61,070 bases of DNA, from contig JACKFD010000021.1 in assembly GCA_020632655.1 (NCBI GenBank), forward strand, positions 1-61,070, written 5' to 3'. Below are positions 38,603 to 47,138 of the stretch, in pieces. The notes under the pieces were generated by a model. That model ran no database searches. It saw only the letters and a program-made list of their open reading frames with translations, and was not told the DNA's origin. The position numbers were made by a program, and so were the translations under genes. Numbering within the stretch: position 1 is the stretch's first letter; each line of letters begins with the position of its first letter. The DNA comes from Spirochaetaceae bacterium (lineage in GTDB: Bacteria > Myxococcota_A > UBA9160 > UBA4427).

Positions 38603-39804
38603 CGGGCCGGCTCCGCGACCGGCGGCGCCGCCGCCGTAGGGGGCGGCTCGTCCGCGACGCGGACCGACATGCCCTCGACCGCCCCGCGCAGCGGCGAGAC
38701 CACGACGCGCTCGCCGCTCGCGAGACCGCTGCGCACGACGACCTCGTCCCGTCGGATGCGCAGCACGTCGACGTCCCGGAAATGCAGTCGGCTCTCGTCG
38801 TCCACGACGTAGACGCGACCGCCGTCGTGGAGCGCCGGCGTCGGCAGGGTCACGGCCTGCGGCACCTCGCGCCCCTCGATGTGCGCCTCGACGAAGAGGC
38901 CGACGGGCAGGGGGATGGGTGGACCGCCCGGCGCACGGCCGTAGGGATCGTCGACCCGGGCGACGACCGTGACGGTCCGGCTGCGGGGATCGATCTCGGC
39001 CGACGTCCGAACGAGGCGCCCCTCCCACGAAGCGGGCACGCCGGCGAACTCGGCGCGGAGCACGACCGCAGGCCCCGACTCGAGCTCGCTGCCGCTCTCG
39101 CTCCGGAAGGGATGGGGCAGGTCGAGGTAGGCGAGCTCGTGGTCGGAGAGCGGGAGCGGCACCTCGGCCGATGCGATCGAGTAGAGTCGAGCGAGCTCGT
39201 CGCCGGGCCGCACGAACTGGCCCACGTCGACGGACTTCTCGCGACTCCGACCCGCGTAGGGCGCGCGGATCTCGGTCCGTGCGAGGTCGTGCTCGGCGCG
39301 GGCGACCCGGACCTCGGCGGATCGCAGCTCGGCCTCGGCCGCGAGGTAGGCGTCGCGTGCCTCGTCCGTGCGCGCGACGCTCGCTGCGGATCGGCTGAAG
39401 AGCTCCTGCTGCCGTTCGTGCTCGCGGCGGGCGACCGAGAGCGCACTCTTCGCGCGGTCGCGATCGGCGCGCGCCGCCTCGAGCTCGTTGGCATGGTCGG
39501 TGGGGTCGAGGCGGGCGAGGGCCTCACCGGGCTCGAAGAATCCCCCTGCCGAGAGGCGTGGCGAGACCCAGACGACTTCGCCCGCGACCTGCGCGCGCAG
39601 CTCGCTCTCGATCGGGGGCTCGACCGTGCCGTGGGCCTCGACCTCGAGCCGGATCGTCCGGGCCGTGACGGTCACGACGCGCACGAGCGGAGCGACCACC
39701 TCGGGCTCGACGCGTTCGACCTCGGATCGGGTCACGAGCATCAGCACGAAGGCGAGCAGGCCCGCGACGAGGATCGCGATCGGGAGCAGGAGTCGCCGGC
39801 TCAC
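38599..39804 (-). CDS. RND periplasmic adaptor (membrane fusion protein)
   Basis: 401 residues from a GTG at 39804. There is an N-terminal signal-anchor (residues 5-26), a barrel-sandwich hybrid split around a coiled coil: VEAHGTVEPPIESELRAQVAG, then about 90 charged residues (ADRDRAKSALSVARREHERQ...), then APYAGRSREKSVDVGQFVRPG. The beta-barrel and membrane-proximal domains follow. It links the permease to an outer-membrane channel. It starts seven bases after the DUF3556 gene ends, so the three genes form one transcript. Confidence 0.92.
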   Translation of the reverse strand: MSRRLLLPIAILVAGLLAFVLMLVTRSEVERVEPEVVAPLVRVVTVTARTIRLEVEAHGTVEPPIESELRAQVAGEVVWVSPRLSAGGFFEPGEALARLDPTDHANELEAARADRDRAKSALSVARREHERQQELFSRSAASVARTDEARDAYLAAEAELRSAEVRVARAEHDLARTEIRAPYAGRSREKSVDVGQFVRPGDELARLYSIASAEVPLPLSDHELAYLDLPHPFRSESGSELESGPAVVLRAEFAGVPASWEGRLVRTSAEIDPRSRTVTVVARVDDPYGRAPGGPPIPLPVGLFVEAHIEGREVPQAVTLPTPALHDGGRVYVVDDESRLHFRDVDVLRIRRDEVVVRSGLASGERVVVSPLRGAVEGMSVRVADEPPPTAAAPPVAEPAR

Positions 39805-39811
39805 CGCGCCC

Positions 39812-41533
39812 TCAAGCCGCCGCGGACCGCCCCTTCGTCAGCGCCTTTGCGACGTCGCCGACGGGCCAGGGCTGGTAGTCCTTGTAGTCGGCCATCTTCG
39901 TCCGGCCCTCGGCGAGCTTGCCCTTCACGGCGTCGTAGACCCGCCAATGCATCGTCGGCCCGAAGAGCGGCTGGGACTCGACCGAGATCACCCGCAGCTC
40001 GCCCTCTTCGAACTGGCAGATCGGCTGGATCGCGCGCAGCAGCTGCTCGCCGTTCAGATGGCCATCGCCGAAATTCCAGCCGAGGATCGTGCCGCCGAGC
40101 ACCTCGCCCTCGTGCCATTCGTAGTCGTCGATGTCGTCGACGGCGACGGGCAGCGCCTCGAAGAGGGGGCGCCCCTGGAAGTGCATGAAGCGGCTGACGA
40201 GCATCATCGACTTCGCGAACTCGAGCTCGTTCGGGTCGGGGATCATGTTCTCCATCTGCTCGACGACGGTGCCGCTCGCCTTCTTCAGCTTGTGGAGCTT
40301 CTTCGTGCAGCCGTTCTTCTTGAAGAGCCAGATGTTGTAGGCCCAGTTCCCGGCGTAGTACCGCATCGAGGGCAGGAACGAGACGCGCGAGGGCACGAAG
40401 TTGCCGAAGGTCGGGACGGCGACGAGGGAGAAGAGCAGGGCGCCGAGAATGACGGGCTCCTGCGTCAGGTCGAAGATCGAGGCCTCGGGATGGAAGTAGA
40501 AGAGGGACCAGCCGCCGTAGATCATCAGGATGTTCCACTCGACGGGCATACCGTTCGGGTTGTTGAGCCCGATGAAGGAGTGGAAGCCCGTGAAGAGGAT
40601 GCAGCCGCCGAGCAGGATCCAGGGATTGCCGGTCTCGCTCGCGAGGAGCAGGACGAAGGGGATCGAGACCTCTGAGACGTGACCGAAAGCCGCCATGAGG
40701 TGGGCGAAGCGAGATGGTCGCAGGTCGTCGGGGAAGCTCGTGAAGAGGCTCTTCTTGAGGAACTTCGGGAAGAAGGGCCCGTTGTTCATCATGAACATGA
40801 TCACGGAGGGGAAGTGGCTGTTCCACTTGGAGACGCCCGCCCAGATCCAGATGAAGGACCAGGTCAGCTTCGCCCCCGAGATCCAGAGGTCGTTCGCCGC
40901 GAGCAGCGTCATGCAGCCCATCACGACCCAGTAATGCTCGTAGCGCGCGACGAGGAAGAGCGTCTTGTCGAGGATGCCGTTCACCGCGACGAGGATGAAG
41001 CAGGGCCAGAGCAGCTCCGGCGTCACCTCGGGCGAGACGAGCACACGGATCAGGAGCGCCTGGTTCAGCACGTAGAGCCCGACGTCGAGCGCGTTGCGGG
41101 TATCCCCGCCGATCAGCGGCACGCCCCGGAAGAGCGGGAGCTTGATCGTGCCGACCCGCGCGAAGTGTCGGTAGCCGCCGTACCACTTCTCGAAGCGCGC
41201 GTTCATCGGCCCCCAGCCGCAGCCGAAGCCGAAGAGCTCCCAGCACATGGACCAGACCATCGCCTTCTTGAACGCCTCGTTCGTGAAGGTCCAGTCGGCG
41301 AAGTGGAAGAAGCCGGGATAGCCCGCGTTGAAGCTGCACCAGAAGGCCCAGAGCCCGATCAGGACGAAGAAGTACTTGCCCCAGTAGAGCGCCATCACGC
41401 TCGGCCTGTTCGGGCTCGAGTTCGCCCAGGTCCGGCACACGAGTCGCACGCGCTCCGGGAAGGGTGCGTTCACGACGCGCGCGGGGTCGTAGGGCGGGAG
41501 GTCGTCGGGCGAGGTCGGCTGGGCTGTCGTCAT
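39812..41533 (-). CDS. DUF3556-like polytopic membrane protein
   Basis: 573 residues. I recognise it with moderate confidence as DUF3556-like, a family without known function. Residues ~45-400 hold about ten hydrophobic segments (for example GKYFFVLIGLWAFWCSF and PWILLGGCILFTGFHSFIG); the C-terminal ~170 residues are soluble and well conserved in look (HFQGRPLFEALPVAVDD). The multi-TM part is reminiscent of HTTM/DoxX-type proteins. Being first in an operon with an RND adaptor and permease suggests a role in envelope lipid or substrate handling. No Shine-Dalgarno is visible before the ATG; a TATAGT hexamer sits 8 nt upstream, fitting a leaderless message. Confidence 0.75.
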   Translation of the reverse strand: MTTAQPTSPDDLPPYDPARVVNAPFPERVRLVCRTWANSSPNRPSVMALYWGKYFFVLIGLWAFWCSFNAGYPGFFHFADWTFTNEAFKKAMVWSMCWELFGFGCGWGPMNARFEKWYGGYRHFARVGTIKLPLFRGVPLIGGDTRNALDVGLYVLNQALLIRVLVSPEVTPELLWPCFILVAVNGILDKTLFLVARYEHYWVVMGCMTLLAANDLWISGAKLTWSFIWIWAGVSKWNSHFPSVIMFMMNNGPFFPKFLKKSLFTSFPDDLRPSRFAHLMAAFGHVSEVSIPFVLLLASETGNPWILLGGCILFTGFHSFIGLNNPNGMPVEWNILMIYGGWSLFYFHPEASIFDLTQEPVILGALLFSLVAVPTFGNFVPSRVSFLPSMRYYAGNWAYNIWLFKKNGCTKKLHKLKKASGTVVEQMENMIPDPNELEFAKSMMLVSRFMHFQGRPLFEALPVAVDDIDDYEWHEGEVLGGTILGWNFGDGHLNGEQLLRAIQPICQFEEGELRVISVESQPLFGPTMHWRVYDAVKGKLAEGRTKMADYKDYQPWPVGDVAKALTKGRSAAA

Positions 41534-41541
41534 GGAGGACG

Positions 41542-41547
41542 ACTATA
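41542..41547 (-). promoter_or_regulatory. -10-like hexamer 8 nt before the DUF3556 start
   Basis: On the minus strand TATAGT lies eight bases from the ATG in an otherwise GC-rich region. No good -35 is seen. If it is a real -10, the transcript would start within two bases of the ATG. Confidence 0.35.
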
Positions 41548-41739
41548 GATCGCTCGAATCGGGTTCCGCGAGGCGAAAAAAGGTCCCGCTCGAGCGGGGC
41601 GAACGGCCATCCGGGGGCGAGGATGGCACTCGGTGGGACTCGGGTCGATCGGGTACGGGGTCTTTCGGGCGGCTCCGATTGAGGCATGCTGGACGCTTCG
41701 ATCGGAGGGGCTCCGGGCCCGCGCCGTCGAGGAGGCAGC

Positions 41740-43077
41740 ATGCGAACCGCATCCGGCGCCGAGGCAGCGAGTCATCGTGTCGACGTGCGCAGACCGCGCC
41801 GATCCAGGTCCGGAGGCGCGCGGGGACGCGCCTTTGTCGTGGGCATGGCGCTCGGTCTGATCGGCACGGGCTGCGCCGGGTCGCCGGCGCCGAAGGACGC
41901 CGCGGGTGGGGCCGCCGAGACGGCACGCGCCTGGAATCGCCTCGACCTGCTCGATCACCTCGCGTCGATCGGTGACGGAACGAGCGAGTGGGACGATCTC
42001 GAGACGGCGCGGCGCTTCGCGCAGCTGCAGGGAGCGATCGAAGTGCTGCGCGAGCTCGTGCTGCACGACGCGACGAGCGAGCAGGAGGCATCGGAGGGGC
42101 TGCGCGTGGTCCTGAAGGTGCTGGCGATGGCGGTGGACGACGCGCTGCGCGGTGATCTCCGCGATCCCCTGTTCCGAAGAGTCGACACGCGTTGGCGGGA
42201 CGTCGGCGCCTTCAATCCCGACGCGGAGTACGACCAGGCCTGGATCGACGGGCGCTACGACTACCGGCTGACCGGCAATCTGGGGACGGTTCCCTACGTG
42301 AGCGTGACCGTGAACGGAGACCCTGCGACCGCGAGCAGCGCCCTCGTCGCCTACCTCGACGACGCCACCCTCCGCTCGCACGCGGACGCGGCGGGCGACT
42401 TCACGGTCTGGCTGACCCGGCGACGGCCGGAGGCGCCCGGCGCGTGGATCGAGCTGCCGGACGCAGCGAACGGCGTCGTGATCCGGCAGTACGTCTCCGA
42501 TCGGGATCGCGAGCGCCTCGCGACCTTCGAGATCCACGCCGTCGGTCCCGATCTCCCGCCGGCCGCGCCCATGCGCGACGAAGAGCTCGCGGCGCGGATC
42601 GTCGGCGTCACCCGGAACCTCGTCGTCAACGCGAGCTGGCACCGTACCCTGATGCCCTTCGCCCTCGACGCCCCCAACCGCTTCTTCGACCGGGATGCCG
42701 CCGCCTTCGGCGCCAACGTCGCCAACCGCGAGAACCTCTACCACATGGCCTACTTCGAGCTCGACCCCGACGAGGCGTTGCTCGTCGACATGGAGCCGCC
42801 CGACAGCGTCTTCTGGAATCTGACGGCGGCCAGCTTCTGGCACGAGACGTCCCGGTTCCTCACGGACCCGGTCAGCCGGACGAATGCCGAGGTCGTACCC
42901 GGCCCGGACGGATCGATCCGTTTCGTCGTCTCGGGGCGTGATCCCGGACGACCGAACTGGCTCGATACCGGCGGCCACGCGCGGGGCTTCCTCATCCTGC
43001 GGATGGTGGGCATCGCGTCGCATCCCTTGCCCCGCGTGCGAAAGCTGTCCTGGGAGGCACTGGCCGAGATCGACTAG
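41740..43077 (+). CDS. DUF1214 domain lipoprotein
   Basis: 445 residues from ATG 41740, chosen because GAGGAGG lies at 41729-41735; an ATG 54 nt upstream has no such signal. A basic stretch (residues 17-30) and hydrophobic run end in GTGC (Cys45), a probable lipobox. The C-terminal domain has SVFWNLTAASFWHETSRFL and RPNWLDTGGHARGFLILR, a DUF1214 pattern also present in the 50567 protein. The function is unknown; DUF1214 often accompanies DUF1254. It is divergent from the DUF3556-RND operon. Confidence 0.82.
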   Translation: MRTASGAEAASHRVDVRRPRRSRSGGARGRAFVVGMALGLIGTGCAGSPAPKDAAGGAAETARAWNRLDLLDHLASIGDGTSEWDDLETARRFAQLQGAIEVLRELVLHDATSEQEASEGLRVVLKVLAMAVDDALRGDLRDPLFRRVDTRWRDVGAFNPDAEYDQAWIDGRYDYRLTGNLGTVPYVSVTVNGDPATASSALVAYLDDATLRSHADAAGDFTVWLTRRRPEAPGAWIELPDAANGVVIRQYVSDRDRERLATFEIHAVGPDLPPAAPMRDEELAARIVGVTRNLVVNASWHRTLMPFALDAPNRFFDRDAAAFGANVANRENLYHMAYFELDPDEALLVDMEPPDSVFWNLTAASFWHETSRFLTDPVSRTNAEVVPGPDGSIRFVVSGRDPGRPNWLDTGGHARGFLILRMVGIASHPLPRVRKLSWEALAEID

Positions 43078-43104
43078 CGTTCGGGATCGATCGTCGGACC
43101 GGAT

Positions 43105-43121
43105 CGCCGGGCCCCGGCGAG
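43105..43121. terminator. hairpin after the DUF1214 gene
   Basis: TCGCCGG-GCC-CCGGCGA is a perfect 7-bp stem 28 nt past the stop codon at 43077. There is no U-tract, so termination is uncertain. Confidence 0.4.
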
Positions 43122-43182
43122 ACCCGACGCGGGACGAGTATGCGAAGGAATCCGGTCGGGTCGCGGCCGGGAGGAGGTCTCG

Positions 43183-44457
43183 GTGTTCTACGGCTGGGTC
43201 ATGGTCGCGGTCGCCTTCGTCACGCAATTCGTCTCGGCGGGCGTCATCTACTACACCTTCGGCATCGCCCTCACCGAGTGGACCGAAGAGTTCGACGCCG
43301 GTCGACTCGGCGTGTCGGGCATCCACTTCGTGATGCCCTGGGCCGGAGCGGCGATGGCGCCGCTCGTCGGGCGCCTCGCCGGGAACGGTCATCTTCGCTG
43401 GCTGATCCCGGCCGGTGCGGCAGCGGCCGGTCTGGGCTTCTGTGCGATCTCGCAGGCCAGCGCGCTGTGGCAGCTCTACGTCGTGTACCCGGTCCTGATG
43501 GCCTACGCGGCGGGCACCTTGAGCGGCGTCGGCGCCTCGACCCTCGTCGTGAACTGGTTCGCACGCGCGCGCGGGACGGCGCTCGGGCTCTCGCAGATCG
43601 GGGCGTCGCTGGGGGGTGTCGTGATGGCGCCGGTCACGGTCGCGCTCTTCCGCGAGCACGGCTGGCGGAGTGTGTACCTGGGCTTCGGACTCGTGATCCT
43701 CGCGCTCGTGCCTCTGCTGGCGTGGCTGATCGTGGGGCGGCCGGCGGATCGCGGGCTCGCGCCGGATGGAGGCGCTGCGCCCCCGGCGTCGTCGTCTGCC
43801 TCGAACGAGCACGGCGGACCGGTTCGGCCGCCGGTCGCCGTCGTCGGAGCCGGCCGCGCGCTCCTGCGCGACCGGAACCTGTGGCTGATCTCGTTCGTCG
43901 CGGGCACGGGCTTCATGCTGTCGAGCGCCGTCGTCACGCATCTGGTCGCGATGGCGACGGATGCGGGCATCGAGCCGCTGCGCGCCTCCCGCCTGCTGGC
44001 GATCCTGGCGATGGTCGCAGCGGCGGGGAAGATCCTCTTCGGGCGGCTCGCCGACCGGGCGGGGGAGCGCGCGGCCTACGCCGTCGCGATCAGCCTCGAG
44101 GTGGCGGCGCTCGGTGGGATCCTGCTCCTGCCGACGAGCCTCGTGCTCGAGGGCGTGATCGCGGTCTTCGGACTCGGGATCGGCGGGAACCTGCCGCTCT
44201 CGACGGCGCTCCTCGCGCGGAGCTACGGGGCGCAGGCCTTCGGCTCGGTCATGGGGATGAAGACGCTTCTGATGACCCCGCTGATCGCGACGGGCACGCC
44301 CTTCGCGGGCTGGGTCTTCGACGCGACGGGGAGCTACCGGGTCGCCTTCGGCATCTTCCTCGTTCTCGTGGCGGCGTCGCTGCTCGCGCTCTGGCGCGTG
44401 CGCCTGCCGTCGCCTTCGGCGCCCGGCGATCTCGTCGCCGCGCCGAGCCCGGCCTGA
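43183..44457 (+). CDS. MFS transporter (monocarboxylate/oxalate-formate antiporter-like)
   Basis: 424 residues from GTG 43183 with GAGGAGG at 43171. Twelve hydrophobic segments in two halves of six, separated by a hydrophilic loop near residues 185-225. FYGWVMVAVAFVTQFVSAG at the N-terminus and ARARGTALGLSQIGASLGG resemble the OFA/MCT branch. It likely moves an organic acid; the neighbouring catabolic genes fit uptake of their substrate (inference). Confidence 0.87.
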   Translation: MFYGWVMVAVAFVTQFVSAGVIYYTFGIALTEWTEEFDAGRLGVSGIHFVMPWAGAAMAPLVGRLAGNGHLRWLIPAGAAAAGLGFCAISQASALWQLYVVYPVLMAYAAGTLSGVGASTLVVNWFARARGTALGLSQIGASLGGVVMAPVTVALFREHGWRSVYLGFGLVILALVPLLAWLIVGRPADRGLAPDGGAAPPASSSASNEHGGPVRPPVAVVGAGRALLRDRNLWLISFVAGTGFMLSSAVVTHLVAMATDAGIEPLRASRLLAILAMVAAAGKILFGRLADRAGERAAYAVAISLEVAALGGILLLPTSLVLEGVIAVFGLGIGGNLPLSTALLARSYGAQAFGSVMGMKTLLMTPLIATGTPFAGWVFDATGSYRVAFGIFLVLVAASLLALWRVRLPSPSAPGDLVAAPSPA

Positions 44458-44458
44458 G

Positions 44459-44478
44459 CGGGCGTGCCGTCGCGCCCG
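44459..44478. terminator. hairpin between convergent genes
   Basis: CGGGCG and CGCCCG flank an 8-nt loop immediately after the MFS stop, just outside the stop of the opposing small gene. No U-tract. Confidence 0.35.
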
Positions 44479-44487
44479 GGACCGTCG

Positions 44488-44826
44488 TCAGGGCCAGGGC
44501 GTCGTCGTCCAGGGCATCGAGGCGCCGCCCGTGTCGGGGACCTCGGGCTGCTTGAAGACGTCGACCGCGAAGCCGACCGTCGAGAACGAGCCCATCAGCC
44601 AGAGCAGGTTGCGATCCGCGTCGTCCATCGCCTGGGGATCGCGCGTCGCGAGATGACGCAGGATCGCGTCGGCCCGGGCGCCGACGGCGTCGTAGAACGC
44701 CTGCAGCGCCGTCATCGAGCTCGCGAGCCTCTGCTCGTAGCGCGCGTTCGCGTCCGACAGACACCAGCTCGCCGCGAAGGGCTCGAGATCCGAGAACGCC
44801 TCCGGCAACATCGGTTCATCGCGCAT
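44488..44826 (-). CDS. small protein downstream of Rieske oxygenase, unknown function
   Basis: 112 residues, starting MRDEPMLPEAFSDLEPFAAS, with GGAGGGAGGAG ahead of the ATG. I do not recognise a domain; it is probably mostly helical, with a Pro/Thr/Trp-rich tail (PWTTTPWP). It overlaps the Rieske gene 3' end by 11 nt, so it is translationally coupled and may be an accessory subunit of that oxygenase. Confidence 0.75.
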   Translation of the reverse strand: MRDEPMLPEAFSDLEPFAASWCLSDANARYEQRLASSMTALQAFYDAVGARADAILRHLATRDPQAMDDADRNLLWLMGSFSTVGFAVDVFKQPEVPDTGGASMPWTTTPWP

Positions 44827-46147
44827 CTCCCGCTCCTCCCTCCTGCGCCCGCTCGCGCCGGTAGCGCTCGACGTCCTCGACCACGCAATGATGCAGATGG
44901 CGGACCAGCACCTCCTGGTCGTTCAGGAAGTAGCGATCCCTCGGGTTGCGCGAGACCGCCTGCTGGAGCGTCTGGCACGAGCCGTAGTCCTGCAGCACGA
45001 ACTCCCGCACCGTGTTGACCGTGTGCTCCTGCGAGAGGCGCTCGAAGCCGTTGCGGGGCGGCACGAAGTACATCGACAGGATGAAGCGATGCGAGTCGAC
45101 GTCGATCGGCCAATGCTCGTAGACCGTGTACCAGCCGAGGCCCCAGACCTGGATCGTGAAGTTCGGATAGAGCATCCAGTTGTCGAGGCCCCATCTCTCG
45201 AGGCGACCCGGGTTGATGCCCTCGCCGAGGGGGCCGACGTCGGGCGGATCGATCGGGCCGTAGAGGGAGCTGCGGAAGAGCGCGTCGAGGGGGCGCGAGC
45301 TCCGCACCTCGCTGTTCGCCGTGGGGCCGCCGGAGGAGTACATGCGATGGCGGCCGAAGCGCAGGAAGCGGGGGACCATGAAGGGGACCTTGTCGCTCCC
45401 CGTCGCCTGGGCCTTCGGGTCGTTCATCTTCGAGTGCACGTAGGGGACGTGGTAGAGCTCCTGATAGGCGTCGATGAAGACCTTCCAGTTCGCCTTCACG
45501 ACGCCTTCGCAGACCCAGGCCTCGGTCATCCGCTCGAAGGGGAAGTCCTCGAGCCGCTCGACGGTCGGCGTCAGGAACTCGCGCAGGGTCTCGCGGGGCT
45601 CGTCGAGCAGGTTGATGAAGACGAAGCCCGCCCAGACCTCGCAATGGATCCGGGGCAGGGCGAGCTCGGCGGGGTCGAGGTCGAAGAACTCCGGCGCGTT
45701 GTGCACGTAGGCGACGTCGCCTTCGAGGTCGAAGCGCCAGCCGTGGTACTTGCAGGCGAATTGACGGCAGCTGCCGGCGGTCTCGCGGTCGGGGTCGTCG
45801 CTCCAGACGAGCTTGTTGCCGCGATGCGAGCAGGCGTTGTGGAAGGCGCGGATGTGGTCGTCGAGGCCGCGCACGATCAGGGCCGAGACGCCGAGGAAGG
45901 GCAGCTCCTTCGTGAAGTAGCTCCCGCGGCGGGGCAGCCGTTCGACTCGCCCGACGTAGAGCCAGGAGCGGCGGAAGACCGCCTCCTTCTCGAGCTCGAA
46001 GAACCCGGGATCGTGGATGTCGCGCAGGGAGACGGGCGTCGTCGGCAGGCCGAAGGCCTCCGTCCAGCTGCCGGCCTCGGGCTTCTCGAAGACGTCGAGG
46101 GCGCGCTCTCCGGGGGTATAGCCCTGGACGTGCGGTCGTTTCTGCAT
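44816..46147 (-). CDS. Rieske 2Fe-2S ring-hydroxylating oxygenase alpha subunit
   Basis: 443 residues. The Rieske cluster is Cys106-x-His108 and Cys132-x2-His135 (NACSHRG ... CKYHGW), and the catalytic mononuclear iron uses His233 and His238 (ELYHVPYVH) plus a later Asp. The length suits an alpha subunit of an aromatic- or quaternary-amine-type oxygenase. No ferredoxin or reductase lies nearby, so electrons must come from elsewhere. GGGAGAT precedes ATG 46147. It follows the ketopantoate-reductase-like gene by 50 nt in an apparent four-gene operon. Confidence 0.92.
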   Translation of the reverse strand: MQKRPHVQGYTPGERALDVFEKPEAGSWTEAFGLPTTPVSLRDIHDPGFFELEKEAVFRRSWLYVGRVERLPRRGSYFTKELPFLGVSALIVRGLDDHIRAFHNACSHRGNKLVWSDDPDRETAGSCRQFACKYHGWRFDLEGDVAYVHNAPEFFDLDPAELALPRIHCEVWAGFVFINLLDEPRETLREFLTPTVERLEDFPFERMTEAWVCEGVVKANWKVFIDAYQELYHVPYVHSKMNDPKAQATGSDKVPFMVPRFLRFGRHRMYSSGGPTANSEVRSSRPLDALFRSSLYGPIDPPDVGPLGEGINPGRLERWGLDNWMLYPNFTIQVWGLGWYTVYEHWPIDVDSHRFILSMYFVPPRNGFERLSQEHTVNTVREFVLQDYGSCQTLQQAVSRNPRDRYFLNDQEVLVRHLHHCVVEDVERYRRERAQEGGAGDAR

Positions 46148-46197
46148 CCGGATCTCCCGTCGGTTCGGGCGCCGCGCAGCACCGCGGCGGCCGTTTC

Positions 46198-47133
46198 TCA
46201 CTCGCAGGGACGTTCGAAGCGCGACTCCCGCTCGCGCAGGAGGGCGGCGATCGTTCGGTTGTAGGGCGCCTCGAGTCCGAGGGCGTCGCATCGTCCGACG
46301 ACGGCGCCATGGATCGCGTCGACCTCGGAGCGGCGTCGCGCGAGATGATCGAGGCGCATGGACGGGCTCGCCTCGCCGAGGCCGATCGCGAACTCCGTCA
46401 CGTGCGCGACGGGATCGTCGAAGGAGAATGCGATCCCCGTCCGTCGAGCCGCCTCCCAGGCCTCCAGCATGCATCCCAGGGCGACGGACCAGGCGTCGGG
46501 GCTCGCGCGCAGTCCGGCGATCGAGAGGTCGAAGGCGGCGCAGGGGCCGCTCACGGTCACGTTGCAGACGAGCTTCTCCCAGACCATGCGACCGACGTCC
46601 GCGAAGGCCGCGACCTCGAAGCCCGCCTCGCGAAAGACGCGCTCGAGGCCGAGGAGGCGCTCGGAGAGACCGCCGTGCAGCTCCCCGAGGCGGATCAGGC
46701 GCATGCCCGCGTGATGCACGTGGCCCGGCTCGGGCAGCGAGGCACCGAATCCCTCGGCGATGCCGAGCAGGACGTGGCGCTCGGGCAGATGCCGCGCGAC
46801 CCGCTCGCCCGCCCCGAGGCCGTTCTGGAACGCGATCACGACGTCGTCCGGGCGCAGCAGCTTGGCCACGAGGGGAGCGACTGCGTCGACGTCGTAGGCC
46901 TTCGTGGCGAGGATCCACACTTCGCAGGGCCCCGCCTCGACCGGACGCTCGCCGACCCGGATCGTCGTGGCGACGTGATCTCCGCTCGCGCCCGTGACGG
47001 TGAGACCCTTCCGCGCGATCGCGTCGAGATGCGGTCGGTTCGTGTCGAGGGCCCAGACCTCGTGCCCCGCGCGGGCGAGCAGCCCCGCGTAGACCGAGCC
47101 CATGCAACCCGTGCCGACGATGCCGAACTTCAT
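46198..47133 (-). CDS. ketopantoate reductase (ApbA/PanE)-like oxidoreductase
   Basis: 311 residues. The N-terminal Rossmann motif GTGCMG lies at residues 7-12, ILATKAYDVDAV is the following strand-loop, and the C-terminal helical domain has VWEKLVCNVTVSGPCAAF with the expected catalytic Lys. Family members reduce 2-ketopantoate or related 2-keto acids with NADPH. Position inside an LLM/Rieske operon suggests a catabolic role rather than pantothenate synthesis. It starts 5 nt from the LLM stop. Confidence 0.88.
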   Translation of the reverse strand: MKFGIVGTGCMGSVYAGLLARAGHEVWALDTNRPHLDAIARKGLTVTGASGDHVATTIRVGERPVEAGPCEVWILATKAYDVDAVAPLVAKLLRPDDVVIAFQNGLGAGERVARHLPERHVLLGIAEGFGASLPEPGHVHHAGMRLIRLGELHGGLSERLLGLERVFREAGFEVAAFADVGRMVWEKLVCNVTVSGPCAAFDLSIAGLRASPDAWSVALGCMLEAWEAARRTGIAFSFDDPVAHVTEFAIGLGEASPSMRLDHLARRRSEVDAIHGAVVGRCDALGLEAPYNRTIAALLRERESRFERPCE

Positions 47134-47138
47134 GGATG

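Noticed and set aside
34091..38812. 1573-residue plus-strand frame
   Set aside because: It covers the RND permease on the opposite strand and has no recognisable domain or ribosome-binding site.
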